64,000 bases of DNA from Adiantum capillus-veneris (taxonomy: Eukaryota > Streptophyta > Polypodiopsida > Polypodiales > Pteridaceae), in assembly GCA_014529385.2 (NCBI GenBank), contig CM043947.1, forward strand, positions 129,730,391 to 129,794,390, given 5' to 3'. A model generated the notes under the pieces. The model saw only the letters and a program-made list of their open reading frames with translations. It ran no database searches and was not told where the DNA came from. A program made the position numbers and the translations under genes. Shown here piece by piece: positions 1 through 9,950 of this stretch; the first letter of the stretch is position 1; every line of letters starts with the position of its first letter.

Positions 1-1849
1 CAACTTTCACATTCTGTTTGTTTTTGTCTATGCCTTACTTTTCATTTTTTATTAGATCTCTCTGTTGTGCAATGCAACGTGCTTGGGCACACTTTATAAG
101 AAGCCACTCTATACATCAAAGTGCTTTGCTTGTCTTCATGTGAAGCACTGCTTCTCTTTTGTGCCAAGGTATTCTCGATTGACTTCAGCTCAATGCTAAT
201 GGCACACATCTTTAGCACTATATGGATATAAGCTCACAGTTTATGCAACGGTGCATTGTGATGTATCCATGCCAATGTAATCGTGCACGGCACGTATACC
301 AACGGATCACAAGTTTGAGACTGTCCTTGAATCCAAGGACTTATTATTATATTTTTTGCTATGTATGCATGGTGTACTAGTCCGATGGACGTATGACACT
401 CCATCATTGTATATGCTTCCGCTATAACACTAACTACTCTGTCAAGGACAAAGTAAGTGACGGATATCTTAAAAAATATATATATTTATATATGATTACT
501 CACAGGCAAAGTGTCGCATTTAAAGTCACCTTGGTACAGTCACACTCACATACAAGGTAAGTGGCTCAAGATGCGACTTATGGTACCTCTCTCTACGAGG
601 CCGTGGCACGGTTGTTGTACACTTATCGAATAAGCTATGACACAGACATGGTCTGCACTGGAGTATATGCAAGGGGCATACAACACATTAGAATACAGGA
701 TTTCCTCAACCCAGTATTCTCTCTTTATCTCTCTCTTTCCAACTTCTCTGCAGGAAAGGTGAAACTAGGCACGATTTTATAGAAATCTTTCTATGTCCAT
801 ACGGTAATAACAAGAAGGGCTAAGAGCCATCTATTGCCACCTACTTTGGAATGGCTAATAACCATTGGTTTGTAATCCATAAGTGATTGAATATTGAACA
901 ATTCTATTCAGTTGAGTACCCCTCAATTCTAATGGACAAGCAAGAGTCTTGCCATTACCGATTTTTTGGGTGTTATTTTAGCACTACACACTTTGAGTGT
1001 GAAAATCAAATTGAGTTTTTGAATGTCTTAAACTCGTAAGGGCTTATCTCTACCAAGGTTTATTTTTGCATGTTCGTTGCTTTTCAAGTTGGATGAATAA
1101 GCTTGAATGCTTTCATCCATTTTTGCTCTTCAGAGAGATGACAAGGTCATGTAAGTGCCAAGCAATTTGGACTGTAGTGTCTAAAATATGTTTCTGCATT
1201 ATGCAGTTATAGACCCACTTGTAGGGTTTCTTTGGCACATGTTGTCACATGGGATGCAAGATGGTCTAGGAACTCAAGGAGTCCAGTTTAGCCAGTGTGG
1301 AGCATGGATAATGAGGGTCTCTGTCATGCACATCGCATGCGTGTTTACAGTTACCTCCACACCCAAGTACTTCTCATACTTGAAGGACGTTTTTCAGACA
1401 TCCTTACCTAAGACATATTGCACATGTGGAGAATATGAGTCTCTAGGATAGACACTCGCACTGCTACTTCAATTATGCGTCACGACGATGTCCCTAGGTG
1501 CTGGTCAATCTGTTTTCTAGACCATTTTTAGCACGACGTATCAGGAGCAATTTTTGTGGCCAAAAATTATCGGATACTTAGAACGACTTGTTAAGGTACA
1601 AGTACAGCTAAACAACATTACAAATGGTTGTTTATGCATATAACAAGGCTATGAGTTGTTAATGAAAAGGTTTCATTGTTTGTACCTAAAAGTGATTACT
1701 GTTTCACCTTCTATTATGGTGCAAATTTTTTAGCACGGCAGGCAAATGATTGTAGCTAAAAGTATTTCCACACTTTTCAGAACTATTTACATTCCTTTTT
1801 AATGTGTGCTAGGAGCACCATATTCACCATAAGTATTGGCAAGGACGAT
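1..1849. other. Unassigned AT-rich stretch
   Basis: No coding similarity, RNA gene, LTR boundary or strong repeat was recognised here on either strand. The open frames present are short, start at alternative codons and have no recognisable motif. Because gypsy integrase-like sequence follows directly, part of this stretch could be a decayed upstream portion of the same element, but the sequence itself does not show it. Confidence 0.4.
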
Positions 1850-2790
1850 TATGGATATACAGGTTCGGATCTGTTTTTTGCTAAATGCATGCACACTAGG
1901 TGTTATGGGCCCTAGTGTTTAATAAAGGCTGATTTGGAACGGCATGCATATTCATCAAGTTGTTGCTTATGAAGCATTTTGCACTCTATGTGCAATATCT
2001 CTATGAGATTACTTTTGGGTCTGCCAATCACCAATAGAGGTCATGGCTTGGTTTGGGTGTTTGTGGATTTTTCAAGTTGACCACGATGGTTATTCAGGAC
2101 ATTGTTGATTCCTCAGCAATGTTGTACGATATTGTGATCCCCATTTACAAGTCCTCTAGGATGACTGTCTGTAAATTGTGGGAAAAAACACATCTGAATA
2201 CTGTCAGAATCCAAAGAGGATAGGAAGATTACAAGTTACAAGTGTACTCTTGTCGTGAAGGATATTCAAAGCGCGTACATTAGCACCAAGCAATCCAATT
2301 AGGAAGAATGTATCACTCTAGTTGGCATTGCATACAATAAGGTAAAGCATGTTTGTGCCTCACTTTAATCCCTTCATGTTTAAGTTTGGTTCTCAATCTT
2401 GAACACTAGTTATGGTGGGGTAGTTTACTGATGAAATTTGAGAACAAGTCAAGGACTTAAACTTGGCTGATGAGTTATGTCAGCAAGTTACTTTCATGGA
2501 AAGTGATACTCTTTCGGGTACATCTTTGTTGTGATAACTCGTTTAGAATGCTCGTGTGCATTCCATATGGAGTCTACACACTATGATTAGATAGGAACTG
2601 GTAACACAAGATGGTTGCCAATGGACAACAATGTGGAAAATCAAGATGGTATTCTTGGTTTCATTGAACCTCCTACTGAATCGTGTTCTGATCATGCAAA
2701 CAGCTGGATCCATGAAGGATGCCACTGTGGAAAACATTAGTGTATCATCACTCTTGTTTTCAAGGCCGAAAACGCTTCTCCAAGGGGGGA
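1850..2790 (+). pseudogene. Gypsy-E: decayed integrase and 3' end of a Ty3/gypsy polyprotein
   Basis: Around 2010-2090 the plus strand can be read, with errors, as the start of a gypsy integrase core (a LGLPITNRGHG-like stretch followed by VWVFVD), the neighbourhood of the first catalytic Asp of the DDE triad in many gypsy integrases. The region then loses frame repeatedly. At 2755-2830 it ends as many gypsy polyproteins do, with a LLQGGSN-like tail coded by a purine-rich tract (2778-2791) directly before an LTR. No intact frame remains, so this is a pseudogene. Calling it gypsy rests on the integrase-like stretch plus the polypurine tract and LTR that follow; the element's 5' half is not identifiable to the left. 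Confidence 0.55.
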
Positions 2791-2791
2791 G
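2778..2791 (+). promoter_or_regulatory. Polypurine tract of Gypsy-E
   Basis: The purine-rich run AAGGGGGGAG directly precedes an LTR that opens with TG. Such tracts prime plus-strand DNA synthesis in LTR retrotransposons and mark the 3' LTR boundary. It therefore belongs to an element lying to the left. Confidence 0.6.
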
Positions 2792-2794
2792 TAA

Positions 2795-3114
2795 TGCCAT
2801 GCCCAGGGTAGGACCGGGCAAGGCCAAGGGCTAGGATGGACGTGCGTTAAGGGGTTTCCTATATTTAGCCAAGCCAAGGGCCTATATAGGACATGGTTGG
2901 GAGGAGAATCGCGCATTCCAGTCCCCTATGCATTTCAGTAACTTTGCTCAAGCATTAATATAAAAATAAATACCGAAAGGGGCGTCAGTCTTTGGGGCCA
3001 ATCTCTCTGGGCACGAACTACACCGAGCCGTGTTGACTCAATTGAACTGTGAGTAAAGTGATTCTCTCATGTGTTGTGCCAGATTCTCGACTTGGGGTGC
3101 CCAAGTCTGATACA
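2795..3114 (+). repeat. LTR (about 320 bp), 3' LTR of Gypsy-E and 5' LTR of Gypsy-A
   Basis: The sequence opens with TGCCATG and ends with TGATACA, the TG...CA form of an LTR. A polypurine tract abuts its left side and a primer-binding site its right side, so it works as the 3' LTR of what lies left and as the 5' LTR of what lies right. The interior has short GGGCAAGGCCAAGGGC-type repeats and a CTCTCTGGG segment. No second copy of this LTR occurs downstream, since Gypsy-A is cut off at 8830. Exact edges are inferred from the flanking signals. Confidence 0.55.
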
Positions 3115-3127
3115 TTGGTATCAAAGC
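3115..3127 (+). promoter_or_regulatory. Primer-binding site of Gypsy-A (initiator Met-tRNA type)
   Basis: TTGGTATCAAAGC follows the LTR immediately. It differs at one base from the usual plant TGGTATCAGAGC complement of the 3' end of initiator Met-tRNA. It fixes the left end of the Gypsy-A interior. Confidence 0.7.
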
Positions 3128-3171
3128 TCAATCAATTTCTCTTCTACCAAGAAATCCAATCCCCTTTCCCA

Positions 3172-4318
3172 TGACACACATGGGTTTAGGTGATGATTCT
3201 TGCAAGAATCATACAAACCCTCCTGACACTTTTGGAACGGGAGGCAGCATGAAAAATTCAAATAGAACAACAGATAAAGGATATGGGCCACCTCGGCCTA
3301 CAGAATGTCAATTAATGGAGATGTAGCACCAACAGCAATTTGATGATTGCACAAAGCAGATGCTCCAGTTTTTAAAAAATCCCCAGTATCCCAATTTTTT
3401 GACCCGGCACCCGATTGATGAAGTGCATTCCCGAGGATAGACAACCATATCGAATTCCCACTAAAGTCAGCCCTCAAGAAACCTCCTCTCCCATGGATGT
3501 TTATTAAAGATGAATTTGATGATGTTGTCGAAAGACGAATAAACAAACTTTTGGGGGCAAAGAAGCAACTGAAGAAACGCAACAAGGGAACAGACTACTG
3601 TGGCTATTTGGATCATCAATCTTCTTTTGCAAATGAAACAAAATATATGAATCATGTATGCTTCGAGGTATTGTCTTGTTTGTCTTTATCTTCTTCTGAC
3701 AGTTCGGATAGCTCTTCCTCTTCTAATTCAAGTGACAAGGACAGAAAGGGCAAGAAATGACGAAAGAACTAGAGACATGGAAAGAACAAGAAGAAGGCCA
3801 AGAAAAGCAGACCCTACCGCAAATCGCGATACTTTTTTGACAGTTTTGACGAGGATTCATCCTCTTCTGAGAGTTCGAACTCCAAGGATCATATGGTTTT
3901 TTTTTTCTTTCAAAGAGGAAGCATTTTTACAGAGCAAATCGATACAACTTCCTCGAAGACAAGAATAAGAAGACCAAAGAATTCAAGAAAGGTGGACAAA
4001 TCAGTCAAATTTGCTACTTTTTCTGGGTTTAAAGATGCCCATAGAGCCCTTGCCTTCATTCAACAATTTGACATAGCTGTTTTTGGAGGGCATTACTCAA
4101 AGCACTCAAAGATTATAAGGGTGGCATCTTATCTAAAAGGAAATGCATGAACATGGTGGTCCACTCTTCTCTTACGAAAAGAAGCATTGACCAAGTGGCT
4201 TAAATTCAAGTTACTTTTTGTTTCCTCTTAGCTCACTCAAGAGTACGAGCGCGATGTGATTACAGCAGCCTGGAATCATCTTTCGATGACTAAAGGAGAC
4301 ACTTTGGATTCTGCGAAA
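3172..4318 (+). pseudogene. Gypsy-A gag, 5' part (broken)
   Basis: The stretch after the primer-binding site codes, across several frames, for a Ser/Lys/Arg-rich region (about 3690-3880) and then a segment with VDKSVKFATFSGFKDAHRALAF-like character at about 4000-4065, matching the start of the retrotransposon gag domain. It then reads WNHLSMTKGDTLDSAK just before 4318, where a solo LTR interrupts it. Frameshifts and stops are frequent. Gag would form the RNA-packaging particle in the cytoplasm. The second part of the same gag resumes at 5931. Confidence 0.6.
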
Positions 4319-5930
4319 TGTCATAAAATCTAATATCTAACCAACCCAAATGATTTTCTCATATTAAATTGATCACTTAATGTGGGAGAATAAACGGGAA
4401 CACGTGTTAAGATATAGATATGTGCTTATAGATCTATCTCAACACGGGGCCAATGGTAAAGGGGCCCAAATGAGAGATGGTATATCAAAGATCAAGGCTA
4501 AGCAATGGAGCATAAGACCTTAGGGTTAGCTTCATTGAAGACCTCCAATAATGTGTCTAAAAGTCCTTTGACCTTAGGTAAGCTAGGGCTGAGCTTGAGG
4601 CGGGAACCTGGCCCAAGCTCGAGGTGCTTGTCGTGCTTGAGGTGCTTGTCGTGCTTGAGGTGCTTGATTAAGGTGCTTGAGGTGCTTGACCTGCTACATG
4701 CTTGAGGTGCTTGACTTGCTACTTGATTAAGGTGATCGAGGTGCTTTGACATGCTTGCCTGAGATGCTTGTGGGAACACCCCTAGTTCAAGTGCATTGTC
4801 ATGCTTGATGACTAAGGTGCTTGAGCACCAAAAGTCAAAAGTATCCCTACAAGAGGGGGGGCGAGCCCTTTTCCTAGGGGATAGAGAGAGAACACACACT
4901 CACACACACAAGGAAGGCCCAAGCTTGAAGAGGCAGCAGGGACACATGTCAGGCCCCTACCTATGTTACCTTCATGAGATGCTTGAATCCTATTGGCTAA
5001 GCTTCAAAGGGGTCCAATGATAAATTACTGGAATTATCTAATTGTTCTTGCATTTATCAAGTCCTCTCTCTCAAAGGGGAAAGGGGGACACTTGTCCCAA
5101 GACTACACCTATTGCTAGAAATGGCCCAAGCTTGTAATTGGCTAGGCTTGGCAAGAGCCAATGAGCTTCAATGATGAGCTAGAAGAGGGGGTCGACCTAG
5201 CAAGGAGGGGGGTTGCTTGGGGGGTATACTCACCCACACACACTCACAAACACTCTCATTGTGTACTATGAAAAGTGCAAGAGCTCCCTCTCCTTCTCCA
5301 AGAAAGTAGAGGTTGAGAGCCTACACCAACACTCTTGGATATGGAGTGCAAATCCAACCAAGAGCCATGCTTCAATGCTTAAGTTTGCCATCTCCTTCTT
5401 CTTCATTACTATGCTATTATGTATGCTAGCAACAAGAGTTATGATAAGTGAGGAACCAATTCTTTCTCCTACGAAATGTTTCTTCTTCCTCTTCCCTACC
5501 CTCATTCCCTGCTAGCTCTCTCCACCTTCGAAGGTGTTTGAGGTCTTGGGACTGAGGCTCGGGATAGTTAAAGCTTTCTTCAAGTTTATGTTATGTGATG
5601 CATGAAGCTTTCCATCTTCATTGCCTCACCTAGGTCACAAGAAACACAAAGATTGTATTGTAACAAGTCTCTCTTAATGGGAGAAATCATAATACAAATG
5701 CCTATTGGAGGGGGGACCCGCTCCACATAAATCCGGTCCTCAACTGTTGTCATGTTCTCTAAATTCTCTCTCTTGCAAAAGTATTGCTCATGCCAAGTTA
5801 ACTAATTGCTATGATTATGTTGCTATCTTCAATTATGTTCACCCGTTATGCTCACAAAGTCATTTCTCAAAAGTACTCTCATTAATTTCCGCTACTCTCA
5901 AGTTAAATAGGCCAATTCCATTACACGAAA
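4314..5930 (+). mobile_element. Solo LTR (4319-5925) with 5-bp target duplication CGAAA
   Basis: The insertion begins TGTCATAAAATC and ends CCATTACA, and is flanked by CGAAA at 4314-4318 and 5926-5930. It has no interior, so it is a solo LTR left by LTR-LTR recombination. Its sequence, reverse complemented, matches 41763-43393, the 5' LTR of minus-strand Gypsy-C, over its whole length with moderate divergence, so both belong to one family with LTRs of about 1.6 kb. It splits the gag frame of Gypsy-A, which is therefore the older element. Inside are CA-rich microsatellite seeds (4890-4915, 5236-5260) and a short minisatellite (4615-4800). Confidence 0.9.
4615..4800 (+). repeat. Minisatellite within the solo LTR
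   Basis: A short unit based on GAGGTGCTTGTCGTGCTT is repeated several times with variation (GAGGTGCTTGAC, GAGGTGCTTTGAC). The related LTR at 41763-43393 shows only a few diverged units around 42810-42980 on the opposite strand, so the array is variable between copies. Confidence 0.7.
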
Positions 5931-6330
5931 TGTTTTGGTATGTTTTTCTACGTGCCTCTTCCTTCAAAAAGATCAGTTTTAAACAGCAAATCGAACGGTT
6001 TTTTTGTGGACTCACTAAGGAGATTCAAGATTACTCTTTACTTCAGAAATCCGAGTCAATCCAGCAATTGATGGGACATGCTATGCAAGAGTTTGCTTTG
6101 CATTCGAGTAACCTGACCTATCCCACTTATCAGCAGTTGATGCCAAGGACCGTACAAAATTAAACCAATGATAACAGAAGGAAAAAGAACTTTCAAAAGA
6201 AAAAAGATACTCGTCCCCGTTTGACAAAGGACCAGAAATCCAATTATCTCAAAGAAGGTAAGTGTTTCAACTATGGCGAACAAGGGCATATTACGCCCCA
6301 AAAGGCACACAGAGCACCATCAGAAGATAG
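5931..6330 (+). pseudogene. Gypsy-A gag, 3' part with defective zinc knuckle
   Basis: After the solo LTR the gag frame resumes with a hydrophobic and basic stretch containing FKKISFKQQIERFFCGL and IQDYSLLQKSESIQQL (5960-6075), typical of the conserved C-terminal half of the gypsy gag domain. At 6259-6310 a nucleocapsid knuckle is readable as CFNYGEQGHITPQK; the CX2CX4HX4C pattern has lost its second Cys (Tyr) and last Cys (Lys). RNA binding by this copy would be impaired. A stop at about 6161 and frame changes separate the pieces. Confidence 0.65.
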
Positions 6331-6439
6331 GCCAGAGAGTTCCAGAGCAGCCAAAGAGCGTGGCAGAAAAGGAAAGATGAAAGCAGGACTGGTACCAGAT
6401 TGTGTTGGGACCGACCCAGACCAGATGGATGAAAGCACA

Positions 6440-6790
6440 TGACTTTGACGTGGATGGGACAAAGTACGAGATCAAGAAGCCCTTATCTTCTTTGACGGAG
6501 GAGCCAAGGCCAACTTCATTTCACTCGAATTGGCAGCTCGACTTGGAACTAGGCCTGATAAAATGGGGCCACATGCACAAGTTGTTCTAGCGGTACCCAA
6601 ACGAGATGTTGCCATTACATTTGTCATTGGCAAACTTCATTTGCATTGTCAGGGGTATGTAAGACACAAGGACTTTTATATCATGCCTTTGGAAGGGTGT
6701 GACGTCCTCCTAGGAATCCCTTGGTTCCACAAGAACAGTGTAGTAGTCGATTATAGGGCTAGGAAAGCGACTTTGAAAGAATGAAAAGGG
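6440..6790 (+). pseudogene. Gypsy-A aspartic protease (retropepsin) remnant
   Basis: Reads FFDGGAKANFISLELAARLG at 6487-6552, which corresponds to the DSG/DTG catalytic loop of retropepsin with Gly in place of Ser/Thr. It is followed by QVVLAVPKRDVA and then GCDVLLGIPWFHKN (6698-6736), the conserved VLGxxWL-type segment near the end of the gypsy protease. The domain would cleave the Gag-Pol polyprotein. It is in a frame different from the preceding gag and ends with a stop at 6782. A linker with no recognised domain runs to 6990. Confidence 0.65.
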
Positions 6791-6989
6791 CAGAGAAATT
6801 ATACTTGATGTAGAATTGAAGGGCGAGTTTGTCCCACTTGTATTGACTTCGTCCATTTCCAAATTAATGAAATCTAGTCTTTTTGTTTACTTGATCTTCT
6901 TGAAAGAACTGAATGATGAACAACAATCAAATATGTCTGAATTGGAAAAGGAATGACAAGAATTTATGCACACACAGACCGATTTTTTT

Positions 6990-8330
6990 CTGAAGGCCTA
7001 CTAGGCGAGTTACCTCCACCTCCTCCTCCTCCTAAGGACCACACGATCGATTTGATTCCCGAAAGTACACCACAGAACCGGCCACCCTATCAAGTTAGCT
7101 GAGCCCAAAATGAAGAGGTAATGAACCAAGTAAAAGAACTTTTAGAAAAATGTCTCATCCAACATAGCACTTCACCTTTCTGCTCTCCGATATTAATAGT
7201 ATTAAAGAAAGATGAATCTTGGAGGATGTGCATTGACTATAGAGCTCTCAATAAAATCACCATCAAGAACATATTCCCTATTTCGAAGATTGATGATATA
7301 CTTGACATACTACAAGGATCTTCTTGTTTGAGTAGAATTGATACGAAGAGTGGATATTCCGGGGATGTCTACAAGACAACTTTCCGGACAACCTTTGGTT
7401 TGTACAAATATTTGGTTATTCTTGTTGGCTTACAAATGCTCCAACAACTTTCAAACAAATGATGGATGGGATTTTTAGAGAGTATCGATCTTTTGTGTGG
7501 GCACATTCTTGACAACATTAAAGTTTTCTCCAAGAATGAACTAGAGCACATACATCATTTGCTACAGGTTTTTCAAGCATTGCGAAAGCATAGATTGGCT
7601 ATCAATGCGAAGAAGAATGAATTTTTCTTGCCTCAGATACATTTCTTGGGGCACATCGTCTCAGCAGAAGGAGTACAGATGGACCCGGCCAAAATTGAGA
7701 ATATTGGCGATTGGGCTGACGTAAAGAATGTTCATGAAGTTTGCAGCTTTTAGGCTTGTGCTCTTATTATCAGTGGTTCATTAAAAAAATAGCAAAGATA
7801 GCTTCTCCTTTGTATTTACTGACTCAAAAAGGAGTCCTTTCCATGTGGGGACTGACAAAGATTACTTCTTTTCAAACTCTCAAAGAGAAATTGACTACTG
7901 GACCAGTGTTGGCCTTGCCAGACATGCAAAAGCCATTTAAAGTTTCTTGTGATGCTTGTGATCGTATTCTGGGAGTAGTTGTGATGCAAGAAGGCCATGT
8001 CATTGATTACAAGAGCAGGATGTTTTCTTGTCCAAAGGTTGTAGCACAAATTTAGCTTTTGGCAGTTATTCATGCTCTCACACAGTGGAGACACTATTTA
8101 CTTGGAGCTGATTTTATAAGTTTTACAGATCATCAGAGTTTAAACGCTACTTATTGTCGTAGAAGCAGCTTTTGGAAAAGCAGATGAGATGGGCTAACAT
8201 ATTGTCACGGTTTCATTTCTAGATAGTGTATATACAGGGACATAAGAACTTAGTGGTAGATGCTTTGTCTCAAAAGCCCTTTGTTCTGGTTATTCTTGCG
8301 ATCCATCATCGAAGTTTTGAGGACATGTAG
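6990..8330 (+). pseudogene. Gypsy-A reverse transcriptase and RNase H remnant
   Basis: RT fingers and palm are clear: VKELLEKCLIQHSTSPFCSP, then MCIDYRALNKIT (about 7228-7263), SRIDTKSGY, then a frameshifted region. The YxDD catalytic box (about 7497-7520) reads ILDNI, so the second catalytic Asp is Asn and this copy is very probably inactive. KKNEFFLPQIHFLGHIVS follows, the conserved gypsy connection. RNase H begins near 7900 with VSCDACDRILGVVVMQ and WRHYLLGADF, with TDHQSL at about 8128. Several stops interrupt it (for example about 8053). Confidence 0.8.
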
Positions 8331-8379
8331 ATCAGTACACAACAGATTCTGAATTTGTAGAAATCTTTAGCCAGATACA

Positions 8380-8836
8380 GAGTGGAGAGATAGTTAAAGG
8401 CTATTCTATACGGGACGACTATTTGATGCGTAAAACGATGTTCTGTGTTACACAGCCATTGAGAGAAAAGGTTTTGACAGAGTGCCACTGTCCACCCTTT
8501 TCAGGATACTGCGGCACAGATACCACCTTGAAGGGTGTTGAGTGTTACTTCTACTGGTCGAGGCTCAAAAAGGATGCGGACAACTTTTTTTGAAGTTGCT
8601 TAGTAGGCCAAAAGGTCAACTTTGACAAGCATAAGGCACCAGGACTTCTACAGCCTTTACCCATTCCCTCTAGCCCCTAGAATAGCATTGCTATGGATTT
8701 CATTTTTTATCTTCCCAAGACTCAAAGTGAGCACAATGGTATTGGGATAGTCATTGAAAGATTTAGCATGCAAGTCACTTTATTCCGACAAAGAAGACAT
8801 CAAGCCTAATCATTTGGTGAGATTGTTCATTTGAGA
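8380..8836 (+). pseudogene. Gypsy-A integrase remnant, truncated at a microsatellite
   Basis: Contains CHCPPFSGYCGTDTTLKGV (about 8481-8540), part of the H2C2 zinc-binding domain region, and then SIAMDFIFYLPKTQ (about 8690-8730), the start of the integrase core holding the first Asp of the DDE triad. The sequence stops at a GA microsatellite from 8837; the second Asp, the Glu and the 3' LTR are absent. The microsatellite junction therefore marks the 3' truncation of Gypsy-A. Confidence 0.7.
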
Positions 8837-9126
8837 GAGAGAGAGAGAGAGAGAGACATTTCACCTATGTAAAAGTTAGCTAACGCAACACACTCCCCCT
8901 CTTTTTCTATCCCTCCCTCTCCCTCTCTCTAGCTAGCACCTAGTTTTGCAATGAACAAGAGAGAGTGAGAGGAAGGGATAGAAAGAGAGAGGGAGGGGGA
9001 GGGATAGAAAGAGAGAGGGAGAATGAGGGAGGGGGAGAGGGGGGAGAGAGAGAGAGGGAGAGGAAGAGGAAGAGAGGATGGAATTGCACATGCTTATAAA
9101 AAAGCATTGAGTCTCTCTATCACTCT

Positions 9127-9180
<54 letters not shown>

Positions 9181-9250
9181 AACGTCCACTCCTTGGCGCA
9201 TGAGAGAGAGAGAGAGAGAGAAGAGAGATAGGGAAGGAGGGGGCTATATC
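8837..9250. repeat. GA/CT microsatellites with interspersed unique blocks
   Basis: Runs of (GA)n occur at 8837-8860, 8958-9075 and 9204-9226, and (CT)n at 9138-9178. Predicted peptides across this region are only Arg-Glu or Ser-Leu repeats and are not proteins. Confidence 0.9.
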
Positions 9251-9287
9251 TTCTTCTATATAAGTAGGGGGAGGGGGCTCTTTTTTA

Positions 9288-9680
<393 letters not shown>

Positions 9681-9725
<45 letters not shown>

Positions 9726-9854
9726 TGTTGTGTTTCTCTTTAGAGAGAGGGAATGGGTGAGATAGAGAGGGAGAGATATAGGTAGAGGTAACCTCTACCT
9801 ATATCTCTCCCTCTCTATCTCACCCATTCCCTCTCTCTAAAGAGAAACACAACA

Positions 9855-9899
<45 letters not shown>
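9681..9899. repeat. Perfect palindrome of about 109-bp arms around base 9790
   Basis: Unique sequence 9721-9789 (opening CCGTGTGTTG) is the exact reverse complement of 9791-9859 (ending CAACACACGG) with one central base. The symmetry extends outward, (CT)n on the left mirroring (AG)n on the right, to about 9681 and 9899. The structure could extrude as a cruciform or fold as a hairpin in RNA. No terminal TE motif or target duplication is seen at its ends. Confidence 0.9.
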
Positions 9900-9904
<5 letters not shown>

Positions 9905-9950
9905 TTACTAATATCTTTGTGTTTTTAAAGTTGTTTTTGAAGATTTTTGA

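Noticed and set aside
3654-3968. Host RS-domain splicing protein (Ser/Arg/Lys-rich frame)
   Set aside because: It lies between a primer-binding site and gypsy gag, with frameshifts; low-complexity gag sequence explains it better.
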